Assembly: GCA_947487835.1 (NCBI GenBank)
Contig: CANKXX010000003.1
Coordinates: forward strand, 248,001 to 312,000
From: an uncultured Microbacteriaceae bacterium
GTDB lineage: Bacteria > Actinomycetota > Actinomycetes > Actinomycetales > Microbacteriaceae
Direction of reading: 5' to 3'
Length of the DNA: 64,000 nt
A program made the position numbers and the translations under genes. Under the pieces are notes generated by a model that was given only the letters and a program-made list of their open reading frames with translations, made no database searches and was not told the DNA's origin. Positions 40,231-48,854 of this stretch are shown one piece after another; within the stretch, counting starts at the first letter, position 1; the number at the start of each line of letters is the position of its first letter.

Positions 40231-41208
40231 CTAGTTGCCGAGGATGGAGTGCAGCCAGGCACGGGCCTCCAGGAAGACCGCGTCGTCGTAGTGCTCGCGG
40301 TAGGTGCTCGGCGCCTTGTCCGCCCGCGGGTACGAGCCGAGGAAGGTCACGCGCGGACTGAACCGGCGCAGGCCGAGCAGCGCATCCGCCACACGCTCGT
40401 CGTGCACGTGACCCTCCGCATCGATGACGAAGCGGTAGCGGCCGAGCTCGTCGCCAATGGGACGCGACTGGATGAGGCTGAGGTTCACGCCGCGGGTCGC
40501 GAACTGCTCGAGCATCTCGAGCAGGGCTCCCGCGCGGTCCTCGGGCAGCTCGGCGATGACGCTCGTCTTGTCCGCGCCCGTGCGCGGCGGCAATTCCGTC
40601 GTGCGGCTCACGAGCACGAAGCGGGTCACCGCGTTCGGGTTGTCCTCGATGCCGGTCGCGAGCACCTCGACGTCGTAGTGGTCGACGATGCCGGGCGGCG
40701 CGATCGCGGCGTCGGCGATGCTCGAGGCCCAGCCGCTCTCGAGGTCCGGGAGCAGGGTGGCGGCCGCGGCAACGTTCGACGTCGCCGGGATGTGACCGAC
40801 GCTGGGGAGGTTCGCGTCCAGCCAGGCGCGGCACTGGCCGTAGGCCACGGGATGCGCGTTGATGGTGCGCACGTCGCTCAACCGGGTGCCGGGGCGGGCC
40901 ACGAGCACGAAGTTCACCGGCACGAGGTACTCGCCGATGATGCGCAGGTCGGGCACCTTGGCGAGCGCATCCTGGGTCGCGGTGACGCCGCCCTCGACCG
41001 AGTTCTCGATCGCGATCATGGCGGCGGTGCTGCGGCCGCTCACGACGTCCGAGAGGGCCTCGCCCACGTTGTTCACGGCCCGCCAGGCCTTGCCCCGCGC
41101 GGCCTCGACCTGGGCGAGCGCCGCCTCGGTGAAGGTGCCGGACGGCCCGAGGAAGCTGTAGGTCTCCGAGGGGGTGTGGTGCGGCGCCGGGGCGGAGGGT
41201 GCGGGCAT
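40231..41208 (-). CDS. pheA: Prephenate dehydratase
   Basis: The 325-residue enzyme converts prephenate to phenylpyruvate in phenylalanine biosynthesis. The N-terminal catalytic domain begins YSFLGPSGTFTEAAL and carries AMIAIENSVEGGVTATQDAL and the TSVIAELPEDRAGALLEMLEQF boundary. The C-terminal ACT domain (about residues 215-300) has the ESRP-equivalent LSLIQSRPIGDELGRYRFVIDAEGH, the phenylalanine-binding region for feedback inhibition. It has no fused chorismate mutase. The ATG at 41208 follows TAGGGT by 6 nt on the minus strand, indicating a leaderless message. It is divergent from pgm. Confidence 0.96.
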   Translation of the reverse strand: MPAPSAPAPHHTPSETYSFLGPSGTFTEAALAQVEAARGKAWRAVNNVGEALSDVVSGRSTAAMIAIENSVEGGVTATQDALAKVPDLRIIGEYLVPVNFVLVARPGTRLSDVRTINAHPVAYGQCRAWLDANLPSVGHIPATSNVAAAATLLPDLESGWASSIADAAIAPPGIVDHYDVEVLATGIEDNPNAVTRFVLVSRTTELPPRTGADKTSVIAELPEDRAGALLEMLEQFATRGVNLSLIQSRPIGDELGRYRFVIDAEGHVHDERVADALLGLRRFSPRVTFLGSYPRADKAPSTYREHYDDAVFLEARAWLHSILGN

Positions 41209-41290
41209 GGGGAAACCCTAACGGGCGGTGGCGGCGGCGCCGCCCTGCCGGTCGGGGCGCGGAGCCTGCCGCAGTGCCAATATGGGGATC

Positions 41291-42913
41291 ATGACCGACC
41301 GCGCCGGAACACCCGCCCAGGAATCAGATCTCGTCGACGTTGAGGCCCTGCTCGCCGCCTACTGGAGCGGCAAGCCAGATGTCTCCAACCCGGAGCAGCG
41401 CGTCGTCTTCGGCACGTCCGGCCACCGCGGCAGCTCGCTGAACACGGCCTTCAATGAGGATCACATCGCCGCGATCACGCAAGCCATCGTGGAGTACCGC
41501 ACCGAGCAGGGCACGACGGGTCCGCTCTTCATCGGCATCGACACCCACGCGCTCAGCACGCCCGCCCTCACGACGGCCCTCGAGGTGCTCGTCGGCAACC
41601 AGGTGCGCGTGCTCGTCGACCAGTACGACAACTACACGCCGACCCCCGCGGTCTCCCACGCGATCCTCAAGTACAACCGCGCCGGCAACGACGACGAGGC
41701 CGACGGCATCGTCGTGACCCCGAGCCACAACCCGCCGCAGGACGGCGGCTTCAAGTACAACCCGCCGCACGGCGGCCCGGCCGACAGCGACGCGACCGGC
41801 TGGATCGCGAACCGCGCGAACGAGATCATCGCGGGCGGGATGCGCGACGTGAAGCGCGCCGAGCCGAGCGGCGTCGAGACCTACGACTACGTGGCCCACT
41901 ACGTGGACGACCTCGAGAACATCATCGACATGGCGGCCATCAAGAAGTCCGGCATCCGCGTGGGCGCCGACCCGCTGGGCGGCGCGAGCGTCGCGTACTG
42001 GCAGGCCATCGCGGACAGGTACGAGCTCGACCTCACGGTCGTGAACCCCACCGTCGACGCCACCTGGCGCTTCATGACGCTGGACTGGGACGGCAAGATC
42101 CGCATGGACCCGTCCTCGCCCTCCGCCATGGCGTCCGTGCTCGCGCACAAGGACGACTACGACATCCTCACCGGCAACGACGCCGACGCCGACCGGCACG
42201 GCATCGTGACGCCGGACGCCGGCCTGATGAACCCGAACCACTACCTCGCGGTCGCGATCGACTACCTGTACCGCAACCGCTCGGGCTGGCGCGAGGATGC
42301 GGCCATCGGCAAGACCCTTGTGTCGTCCACGATGATCGACCGGGTCGCCGAGTCCCTCGGCCGCCGCCTCTGGGAGGTGCCGGTGGGCTTCAAGTGGTTC
42401 GTCCCCGGCCTCGTCGACGGATCCGTCGGCTTCGGCGGCGAGGAGTCGGCCGGCGCCAGCTTCCTGCGCTTCGACGGCACCGTGTGGACCACCGACAAGG
42501 ACGGCATCCTGCTCGCCCTGCTCGCCGCGGAGATCCGCGCCGTGACGGGCAAGACGCCGTCGCAGCTGTACTCCGAGCTCACCGAGAGGTTCGGCGCGCC
42601 AGTGTACGAACGCGTCGACGCCGTCGCGACCAAGGCGCAGAAGGCAGCCCTCGGCAAGCTCGACGGCGACGCCATCGCCGCGACCGAGCTCGCGGGCGAG
42701 CCGATCACCGCGAAGCTCAGCCGCGCACCGGGCAACGACGCGGCCGTGGGCGGTTTGAAGGTGGTGTCCGAGAACGCGTGGTTCGCCGCGCGCCCGTCGG
42801 GCACGGAGGACGTCTACAAGATCTACGCCGAGTCGTTCCAAGGCACGGACCACCTGCACCGCGTGCAGGAGGAGGCCCGCCGCATCGTGGACGAGGCCAT
42901 CTCCGGCGCGTAG
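41291..42913 (+). CDS. pgm: Phosphoglucomutase (alpha-D-glucose-1,6-bisphosphate dependent)
   Basis: This 540-residue enzyme interconverts glucose-1-phosphate and glucose-6-phosphate. [21 protein letters not shown] begins domain 1, [19 protein letters not shown] holds the phosphoserine, [17 protein letters not shown] is the metal loop and [13 protein letters not shown] the sugar-binding loop. [12 protein letters not shown] and [15 protein letters not shown] bind phosphate in domain 4. The ATG at 41291 lies 7 nt after CAATAT. It supplies the UDP-glucose that the downstream exopolysaccharide locus would need. A family A repeat follows its stop codon. Confidence 0.97.
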   Translation: MTDRAGTPAQESDLVDVEALLAAYWSGKPDVSNPEQRVVFGTSGHRGSSLNTAFNEDHIAAITQAIVEYRTEQGTTGPLFIGIDTHALSTPALTTALEVLVGNQVRVLVDQYDNYTPTPAVSHAILKYNRAGNDDEADGIVVTPSHNPPQDGGFKYNPPHGGPADSDATGWIANRANEIIAGGMRDVKRAEPSGVETYDYVAHYVDDLENIIDMAAIKKSGIRVGADPLGGASVAYWQAIADRYELDLTVVNPTVDATWRFMTLDWDGKIRMDPSSPSAMASVLAHKDDYDILTGNDADADRHGIVTPDAGLMNPNHYLAVAIDYLYRNRSGWREDAAIGKTLVSSTMIDRVAESLGRRLWEVPVGFKWFVPGLVDGSVGFGGEESAGASFLRFDGTVWTTDKDGILLALLAAEIRAVTGKTPSQLYSELTERFGAPVYERVDAVATKAQKAALGKLDGDAIAATELAGEPITAKLSRAPGNDAAVGGLKVVSENAWFAARPSGTEDVYKIYAESFQGTDHLHRVQEEARRIVDEAISGA

Positions 42914-42919
42914 AGACGT

Positions 42920-43021
42920 TGCGTCGCTTCGACAGGCTCAGCGACTGTGGGGGCGGTCCCATACGGTCCCTGAGCTCGTCGAAGGGACGGAACCCGCACG
43001 GTCCTCGAGCTAGTCGAAGGG
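42920..43021. repeat. Dispersed repeat family A, three copies
   Basis: Copies lie at about 42922-42949, 42963-42989 and 42997-43021, in both orientations and with base differences. The last abuts the stop codon of the convergent amidase gene. Confidence 0.8.
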
Positions 43022-43990
43022 CTAGGGGACGCTCCAGAAGGCGGCGTAGGCGCCGGGGTGCTCGACCGTGATGGTGTTGTCGAAGTCGCGGAAGTTGTGG
43101 TCGAGGTTGTGGCCCGCCATCAGGATCCTCTGCTTGCCGTCGACCATCTCGACCGCGGACACAATCTGCGTGTGGTCGAGCGAGTCGTTGAGGTTCCAGT
43201 CGAACACGACGATGTCGCCGGGCTTCACCTGGTCACGCTGCTCGAGGGTGAGCGGGGTGATGCCGAGCTCCTGCTGGTTGGCGCGCAGCCACCGGTCGAA
43301 GGTGGGCACGTGGATCCACGCCGACGTGTACTCGGTGCCGCCGGCGCGGTTGTGCCACTCGTCCGTCATCTTCCAACCGCGCTGGAGCAGCGTCTGGCCG
43401 ACGAAGTTGACGCAGTCGCCGCCGATCGGGTTCATGTTGCCGTACTCGGCGAGGTTGTAGTTGTTCCAGTGCGCGAGCGCGTAGCTCAGCTGGCGGTCGA
43501 CGGGCGTCTGCACCGTGTAGGAGACCGGAGCGGCAGTGGAGGCGACGGGCGCGTCGCCCTGGAGCACCTTCACATCGGCCGCGGCGGCCTGGAAGTCGGT
43601 CGAGCGGGGCGCGACCACGGTGAGCGAGGTGTCGGAGGCCACGGCGAGACCGGTGCCGGGGGTGCCGTTGAACGTCACAGCGGTCGCGTCGCTGAGTCCG
43701 GTGCCCTCGATGGTCACGGTGGTGCCTCCGCCGACGGAGAGCTCCGCCGGGGCGACCGCGGTCACCGCGGGCTCGGCGGCCGGCTCCTCAGCCGGCGTCT
43801 CGGCGGGCGCCGCGGGCTCCGCGGTGGCCTCGCCGCCGGTCGAATCGCTGCCGACGGACGCGCCTTCGGAGGACGCCCCACCGGTCGTCGCGTCGCCCTC
43901 GGCCGGCGCGGCGGTGCAGCCGGCCAGCAGCAGGGCCGCGGCGCCGAGGAGGGCGATGGCAGCGGAAGGGGTGCGGCGACGAGCAGTCAC
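43022..43990 (-). CDS. Secreted lipoprotein with IPT/TIG-like domain and C-terminal amidase (Amidase_6-like) domain
   Basis: This 322-residue lipoprotein has signal peptide and lipobox AALLLAGC (Cys near residue 25), a Ser/Ala/Glu-rich linker to about residue 75, an Ig-like IPT/TIG fold (VTAVAPAELSVGGGTTVTIEGTG, residues 76-160) and a C-terminal domain with ALAHWNNYNLAEYGNMNPIGGDCVNFVGQTLLQRGW. In the last, Cys is the candidate nucleophile and His in LDHTQIVSAVE the general base, as in putative amidase_6/NlpC-like folds. It is probably a cell-wall peptide or amide hydrolase at the outer membrane face. The start is GTG. Confidence 0.83.
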   Translation of the reverse strand: MTARRRTPSAAIALLGAAALLLAGCTAAPAEGDATTGGASSEGASVGSDSTGGEATAEPAAPAETPAEEPAAEPAVTAVAPAELSVGGGTTVTIEGTGLSDATAVTFNGTPGTGLAVASDTSLTVVAPRSTDFQAAAADVKVLQGDAPVASTAAPVSYTVQTPVDRQLSYALAHWNNYNLAEYGNMNPIGGDCVNFVGQTLLQRGWKMTDEWHNRAGGTEYTSAWIHVPTFDRWLRANQQELGITPLTLEQRDQVKPGDIVVFDWNLNDSLDHTQIVSAVEMVDGKQRILMAGHNLDHNFRDFDNTITVEHPGAYAAFWSVP

Positions 43991-44228
43991 GGAGGCCTTT
44001 CGAGCGGGAGCACGAGCGCTGTCATGGTAACCCGCGCCCCCGGGAAAGCCCCAGGTTGGGCGGCGGGCCGCGCCGGTCGGCGGAGTCGGCTACGGGTGAC
44101 GCGAATCGGTGACTACTCTCTGATACCGCGGACGTCGTCGATCCGACCGTTCCGCTGATCGCGTTGATCGCCCTCGCCGCAGGCGACCCGCCTGCCGAAC
44201 TCCGGCGGGAGCAGGACAAAGGAGAACG

Positions 44229-45689
44229 ATGACTTCGAACGGCACGGCTCTGCCGCAGATCCCCGACACCAGCGGGGACACCCGGTCCTTCCCGCCCGGA
44301 TTCCTCTTCGGCGCGGCCACCGCCGCCTACCAGATCGAGGGCGCGGCGCACGAGGACGGCCGTACCGACTCCATCTGGGACGCGTTCGCCCGCGTGCCGG
44401 GCGCCGTGCTCGACGCGCACGACGGATCCGTGGCCTGCGACCACTACCACCGCTACCCGCAGGACGTGGCCCTGATGAAGGAGCTCGGACTCGACACGTA
44501 CCGGTTCTCCACGTCCTGGTCCCGCATCCAGCCCGACGGCGGCAACGTGAACCGCGCCGGCATGGACTTCTACTCCCGGCTGGTCGACGCGCAGCTCGCC
44601 GCGGGCATCAAGCCCTGGCTGACCCTGTACCACTGGGACCTGCCGCAGGCGCTGGAGGAGAAGGGCGGCTGGACCAACCGCGACACCGCCTACCTCTTCC
44701 GCGACTACGCGCTCAACGTCTACGAGGCGCTCGGCGACCGGGTGGACGTGTGGACGACGTTGAACGAGCCGTGGTGCTCCTCCTTCCTCAGCTACACCGC
44801 GGGCGTGCACGCGCCGGGCCGCCAGTCCCGCCGCGACGGTCTCGTCGCTGCGCACCACCTGCTGCTGAGCCACGGGCTCGCGGTCGAGGCGCTGCGCGAC
44901 CGCCGCTCGGACCTGACCCTCGGCATCACGCTCAACCAGACCCTGCCGAAGCCGCTCGACCCGCAGAACCCGGCCGACGTCGACGCGGCCCGCCGTATCG
45001 ACGGCCAGTTCAACCGCTTCTTCCTCGACCCTGTGTTCCGGGGCGAGTACCCGGCGGACGTGCTCGAGGACGTCGCCGAGTACGGGCTGCTCGACGTGGT
45101 ACGGGATCGCGACCTGGAGATCATCTCGGCGCCCATCGACGCCCTCGGGGTGAACTACTACCACGGCGAGATCGTGTCGGCCACGCCCGCCGAGGGCACG
45201 CCCTCCGGCGACGCGCCCGTCGGCCGGACCACATCCTCGCCGTACCCGGCGGCCGACGGCGTCTTCAACCACCCGCAGGGCCTGCCGCTCACCGACATGA
45301 ACTGGGAGGTGCAGCCGGACGGCCTCCGCGAGGTGCTCGCCCGCATCGACCGCGAGTACGCGCGTCCCGCCGGTGTCGACATCTACGTAACCGAGAACGG
45401 GGCGGCCTACGACGATGTCCTCGCCGAGGACGGCCAGGTACACGACACCGAGCGCGTCGCATTCCTGCGGGCCCACCTCGCCGCCGTGCTCGACGCGGTC
45501 AAGGAGGGCGTGAACGTGAAGGGCTACTTCTACTGGTCGCTCATGGACAACTACGAGTGGGCGTGGGGCTACCACAAGCGTTTCGGCATCGTGCGGGTGG
45601 ACTACGACACCCAGACGCGCACGGTGAAGGACAGCGGCAAGGAGTACGCGGCGATCATCGCGGCGCGCTCCCTCGGCACGTCCTCCTGA
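44229..45689 (+). CDS. Family 1 beta-glucosidase
   Basis: The 486-residue cytosolic GH1 enzyme hydrolyses beta-glucosides such as cellobiose. PPGFLFGAATAAYQIEGAAHEDGR is the N-terminal family signature. The acid/base Glu lies in VWTTLNEPWCSSF (about residue 179) and the nucleophile in IYVTENGAAYDD (about residue 389), with GYFYWSLMDNYEWAWGYHKRFG at the aglycone site. There is no signal peptide, so the substrate must be imported, but no transporter is adjacent. The ATG follows AAAGGAGA. A strong hairpin follows the stop. Confidence 0.96.
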   Translation: MTSNGTALPQIPDTSGDTRSFPPGFLFGAATAAYQIEGAAHEDGRTDSIWDAFARVPGAVLDAHDGSVACDHYHRYPQDVALMKELGLDTYRFSTSWSRIQPDGGNVNRAGMDFYSRLVDAQLAAGIKPWLTLYHWDLPQALEEKGGWTNRDTAYLFRDYALNVYEALGDRVDVWTTLNEPWCSSFLSYTAGVHAPGRQSRRDGLVAAHHLLLSHGLAVEALRDRRSDLTLGITLNQTLPKPLDPQNPADVDAARRIDGQFNRFFLDPVFRGEYPADVLEDVAEYGLLDVVRDRDLEIISAPIDALGVNYYHGEIVSATPAEGTPSGDAPVGRTTSSPYPAADGVFNHPQGLPLTDMNWEVQPDGLREVLARIDREYARPAGVDIYVTENGAAYDDVLAEDGQVHDTERVAFLRAHLAAVLDAVKEGVNVKGYFYWSLMDNYEWAWGYHKRFGIVRVDYDTQTRTVKDSGKEYAAIIAARSLGTSS

Positions 45690-45704
45690 CATCCACCAGC
45701 TGAA

Positions 45705-45740
45705 CCGATCGCGGCGGCCCTGTCGGGTCGCCGCGATCGG
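45705..45740. terminator. Bidirectional hairpin terminator
   Basis: CCGATCGCGGCG (45705-45716) pairs perfectly with CGCCGCGATCGG (45729-45740) around a 12-nt loop. It lies between the convergent beta-glucosidase and MDR oxidoreductase genes. Confidence 0.7.
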
Positions 45741-45801
45741 TCCGTAGTGGGTCGGTCCGCGGCGGTCGGTCTCGGGCCGTCGACGCGGAGTGGTCGTCGG
45801 G

Positions 45802-46746
45802 TCACTCGGCCGGCGCGGCGATCACGACCTTGCCGGACACCGGCAGCTCGGCGACCTCCGCGTGGAAGGCCGGAAGGTCCTCGAGCCGGATGCGGCGGCT
45901 GACGTCGATCCGCAGCTCGCCCCGGTCCACGGCCGCCGCGAGGCCGGCGAGCTGACTCGCGTCGCTGCGCACGAAGACGTCGACGCCGCGGACGTTCCGC
46001 GCCTCGTCGCTCGGTGCCTGCATCCACACCGTCGTGTTGACCACCACGCCGCCGTCCCGGACGAGGGCGGCCTGCTCGGCGAGCTCGGCCGGGTCGATCG
46101 GCGCCAGGTTCAGCAGGAGATCGACGGGCTCGGTGACCGCCCCGGTCACCTCGGTCGCGGTGTGGTCGACGATCTCGTCCGCGCCGGCCGCCCGGACCCG
46201 GTCCGCGCTCCGCGGGCTTGCCGTCGCGATGACGTGCGCCCCGGCATTCTTGGCCAGCTGGATCGCGTAGCCGCCGACCGCGCCACCCGCACCCGTGATG
46301 AGCACCCGCTGCCCGGAGGTGAGGCCGCCGAGTTCGAACAGCGCCTGCCAGGCGGTCAGCCCCACCACGGGCAGAGCCGCAGCGTCGGCCAGCGGAACGC
46401 CGGTCGGGGCGGGCGCGAGGATGTCGGCGGCCGCGATCACGTACTCGGCAGCCGCGCCGTCGCCGATCATCGGCAGGAAGCCGATGACCGCGTCCCCTAC
46501 CGCCCACGTGTCCACGCCGTCGCCGAGCGCGTCCACCGTGCCGGCGACATCGATGCCCGGCGTGTGCGGCAGCACCACCGGGAACGGCCCCTGCAGGCCG
46601 CCACCGCGGATCCCGGCATCGACCGAGTTGAACGAGGTCGCGGCCACCCGGATGCGCACCTCGCCGGCGCCCGGCTGGGGCACGGCCACCTCCTCGTAGC
46701 GGAGGACACCGGCATCGCCGTACTCGTGGAATCGAACTGCCTTCAT
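45802..46746 (-). CDS. Zinc-independent MDR-family NADP-dependent oxidoreductase (quinone oxidoreductase-like)
   Basis: The 314-residue medium-chain dehydrogenase/reductase has a GroES-like N-terminal domain (AVRFHEYGDAGVLRYEEVAVPQP, HTPGIDVAGTV) and a Rossmann domain with ITGAGGAVGGYAIQLAKNAGAHVIATAS. It lacks the structural-zinc Cys cluster, as in quinone oxidoreductases. It probably reduces quinones or reactive enones. The ATG at 46746 follows AGAAGGAAG. It is divergent from a MarR gene with two dyad operators between them, so induction by a MarR ligand is likely. Confidence 0.93.
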   Translation of the reverse strand: MKAVRFHEYGDAGVLRYEEVAVPQPGAGEVRIRVAATSFNSVDAGIRGGGLQGPFPVVLPHTPGIDVAGTVDALGDGVDTWAVGDAVIGFLPMIGDGAAAEYVIAAADILAPAPTGVPLADAAALPVVGLTAWQALFELGGLTSGQRVLITGAGGAVGGYAIQLAKNAGAHVIATASPRSADRVRAAGADEIVDHTATEVTGAVTEPVDLLLNLAPIDPAELAEQAALVRDGGVVVNTTVWMQAPSDEARNVRGVDVFVRSDASQLAGLAAAVDRGELRIDVSRRIRLEDLPAFHAEVAELPVSGKVVIAAPAE

Positions 46747-46772
46747 GACGCACTTCCTTCTGGTTGTGAAAG

Positions 46773-46792
46773 GTGCTTCGATTTCGAAGCAC
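46773..46792. promoter_or_regulatory. MarR operator 1 (GTGCTTCGATTTCGAAGCAC)
   Basis: A perfect 9-bp dyad with a 2-bp centre lies 27 bp upstream of the MDR gene start. It shares TGCTTCGA with the second site. Confidence 0.7.
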
Positions 46793-46809
46793 TGAGAGGA
46801 CGGTAACAC

Positions 46810-46827
46810 TGCTTCGAACTTGAAGCA
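46810..46827. promoter_or_regulatory. MarR operator 2 (TGCTTCGAACTTGAAGCA)
   Basis: The dyad has one mismatched pair near its centre. It lies in the -35/-10 spacer of the MarR promoter, whose TAGAAT (46830-46835) is 6 nt before the ATG. It is suited to autorepression. Confidence 0.7.
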
Positions 46828-46841
46828 AGTAGAATGTGCAC

Positions 46842-47378
46842 ATGACCGAGCCGAGCCCTGCACCGTCGCTCTCCGCCGTCGAGCTGGAGGCGTACTTCGC
46901 CCTGATCGAGGTGAGCAGCCTCGTGCGGCACACCGTCGAGCAGCAGCTGCGTGATGCCGGGGACCTCAGCTACGTGCAGTTCCAGCTCCTGGCCACGCTC
47001 GGCGACGCCGCGGACGGCAGCCGGCGCATGACCGAGCTGGCCGACGGGGTCGTATACAGCCGCAGCGGCCTGACCTACCAGGTAGGGCTGCTCGAGAAGG
47101 CCGGCTTCGTCACCCGCAGCCCGTCCGCGGAGGACGACCGCGGCGTGACGGTGACCCTCACCGCGGGAGGGCGCGGCGTGCTCGCCCGGGTGTTCCCCGG
47201 CCACATCGAGGCCCTGCGCCGGCTGCTGTTCGAGCCGCTCACGGGCGAGGACGTCGACAGTCTCGCGCAGGTGCTCAGCACGGTCCGCGACCACATGCGC
47301 TCGAACCCACCGCGGTCGGCGAAGCCGCGCCGCAGGGGCGCGGCGAACAGCCGCCCCTCGGGCACCGGGGACGACTGA
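46842..47378 (+). CDS. MarR-family transcriptional regulator
   Basis: The 178-residue repressor has an N-terminal dimerisation helix (ELEAYFALIEVSSLVRHTVEQQL) and a winged helix with recognition region VVYSRSGLTYQVGLLEKAGFV and wing PSAEDDRGVTVTLTAGG, followed by a C-terminal dimerisation helix and a basic disordered tail. The ATG at 46842, 6 nt after TAGAAT, makes a leaderless message likely. It probably binds the two TGCTTCGA dyads in the divergent promoter region, controlling itself and the MDR oxidoreductase. Confidence 0.93.
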   Translation: MTEPSPAPSLSAVELEAYFALIEVSSLVRHTVEQQLRDAGDLSYVQFQLLATLGDAADGSRRMTELADGVVYSRSGLTYQVGLLEKAGFVTRSPSAEDDRGVTVTLTAGGRGVLARVFPGHIEALRRLLFEPLTGEDVDSLAQVLSTVRDHMRSNPPRSAKPRRRGAANSRPSGTGDD

Positions 47379-47470
47379 TCCGGAGCCCGCGGCAGCGATC
47401 GAACGACACCTACGTCAGGCTCGCCGATCCCGCTGGACCGGATCGGCGGGCGAGGTGGCACACTTCGGGA

Positions 47471-48148
47471 ATGAGCGCGCGTACGGACGGTCACGAACGT
47501 GTGGCCGCCGCGCGCACGGCGCCGGTCAGCGCCGTGCGACTGGGGCTGGCGCTCCTGATCCTGGTCAGCGTCCTCGCGACCTTCCTCGATACGGCCGGCC
47601 GCACGGCGATCAACCCGTTCAACTTCTTCGGCTACTTCACGCTGCAGTCCAACCTGCTCATGGCCGCCGTGTGGATCTGGGTCGGGGTCGCCGGCCTGTC
47701 CGGGAGGCGGCTGCCCCGGCCCGCCGACTACGCCCGGGCGAGCACCACCACCTACGTCGCGCTGGTCGGCCTCGTGTACGCGACGCTGCTCGCGCCGCTC
47801 GGCGTCGCGGGCGGCGTTCCCGTGCCATGGGCGAACGTCGTGCTGCACGTCGTGATACCGACCGTCGCGGTGCTCGACTGGGTCTTCGTCGCGGACCGGA
47901 AGGCTCTGGGCTGGCGCCTGCTACCCGTCGTGATGGTCTACCCCGTCGTCTGGCTGGCCGTCGTCATCGTCCGCGGAGCCACCGACGGCTGGGTGCCCTA
48001 CCCCTTCCTCGACCCCGGCCGAGGGTACGGCGCGGTGGCGGTGACGGTCGTCGCGATCACCGTCGTGACCGTCGTCGCCGGCGCCGCCGTGTTCGCCCTG
48101 TCGCGCCTCTCGCTCCCGGGCGGCGGAGCCACGCCGCGCGCGACCTGA
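47471..48148 (+). CDS. Pr6Pr-family membrane protein
   Basis: The 225-residue protein has six hydrophobic segments and the family hallmarks INPFNFFGYFTLQSNLLMAAVW and VVLHVVIPTVAVLDWVF. Pr6Pr proteins share the fold region of the FAR-17a/AIG1 group; no activity is established for the bacterial members. The ATG at 47471 follows CACACT by 6 nt. It is downstream of, but separated from, the MarR gene and followed by family A repeats. Confidence 0.88.
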   Translation: MSARTDGHERVAAARTAPVSAVRLGLALLILVSVLATFLDTAGRTAINPFNFFGYFTLQSNLLMAAVWIWVGVAGLSGRRLPRPADYARASTTTYVALVGLVYATLLAPLGVAGGVPVPWANVVLHVVIPTVAVLDWVFVADRKALGWRLLPVVMVYPVVWLAVVIVRGATDGWVPYPFLDPGRGYGAVAVTVVAITVVTVVAGAAVFALSRLSLPGGGATPRAT

Positions 48149-48181
48149 AGCCCGCCTCGGGCTGATCCCGCGATCACCTTC

Positions 48182-48267
48182 CGTCCCTTCGACAAGCTCA
48201 GGGACCGTAGGGAAGGTCAGGGTCCGCAGGGAAGCTTCAGGGACCGTAGGGAAGTTCAGGGACCGTT
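48182..48267. repeat. Dispersed repeat family A, one full and two decayed copies
   Basis: A copy with TCGACAAGCTC in place of the usual core (48183-48208) is followed by two CAGGGACCGT-containing remnants, showing stepwise decay of the unit. Confidence 0.7.
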
Positions 48268-48691
48268 TGAGGTCGCGAATTCCAAGCCTGGACTCACTTC
48301 CCGGATCGAATTCCGACGGTCGATCTCCATCGAGAAATGACTCGAATCTCCTGACCCGGCGACTGGAGTGCGCATCATACTTCGTTGCGGGTGGCGAAAT
48401 TCACGCCCCCCTTTTCTCAGGAAGCCTGCCCCCATTCATGCGAGAGCGCGCCCCCGTTTTTTTACCTGCCGGTTACACGGTGTTCGATTCCAGGACTGCG
48501 ATTCCCGACGAAGAAGCATCCGTGAAGCAGGCCGGTAATGGCGTCGTCACCGGGGGTTGAAGGGCGAGGTGGACCGCTCGGGCACGGGCCCGTCGCGGAA
48601 AGAAGTGCCGATCGAGTTCGATTTCCGTACGTCGGGAATTTCTATTAACTCTGCGTCAACTTCCTGTGACAAGACGATCCGAAGGGTTGCG

Positions 48692-48730
48692 CTCGAGCCG
48701 GCATCAGGTTGTTATTGAGCAAGGCTCGAG
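48692..48730 (+). promoter_or_regulatory. Inverted repeat in the exopolysaccharide operon leader
   Basis: CTCGAGCC and GGCTCGAG are perfect 8-bp arms 23 nt apart, spanning the predicted -10 region. It is either an operator or a leader hairpin. Confidence 0.4.
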
Positions 48731-48854
48731 ATACCCCCCGAACGCGTCACACCCGATCCTCGACGCGTTGACCCACCTTCTCTCGACCAGTGCAGTGTTG
48801 CGCGCTTCGCCGCTGTGCTAACCCCTCCCCCCCTTCAGCACAAGGACCCAACTT

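Larger units (their letters stand above)
48149..48854. other. Long, comparatively AT-rich upstream region of the exopolysaccharide operon
   Basis: The first part of this 706-bp gap holds family A repeat fragments (48182-48267). The rest has no convincing gene (an open frame at 48267-48560 lacks a start site and codon bias). It includes a T7 run (48454-48460), a possible promoter TTGCGC-17-TGTTAT (48687-48715), and CTCGAGCC/GGCTCGAG arms (48692-48699, 48723-48730). A leader of roughly 130 nt would precede the first gene. Confidence 0.5.

Noticed and set aside
41324-42859. 511-codon open frame antisense to phosphoglucomutase
   Set aside because: Antisense shadow of pgm; low-complexity Arg/Val/Glu composition.
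44022-45692. 556-codon open frame antisense to the GH1 beta-glucosidase
   Set aside because: It is a mirror of a highly biased GC-rich gene: composition is Val/Arg/His/Gly-rich, there is no domain, and it covers the whole GH1 reading frame.
48440-48465. T7 run as an intrinsic terminator
   Set aside because: No stable hairpin directly precedes the run (GCGCGCCCCCG has no partner at the right distance).
48267-48560. 97-codon open frame in the exopolysaccharide leader
   Set aside because: No ribosome site or leaderless -10, no third-position bias, and it crosses a T7 run. Treated as non-coding leader.
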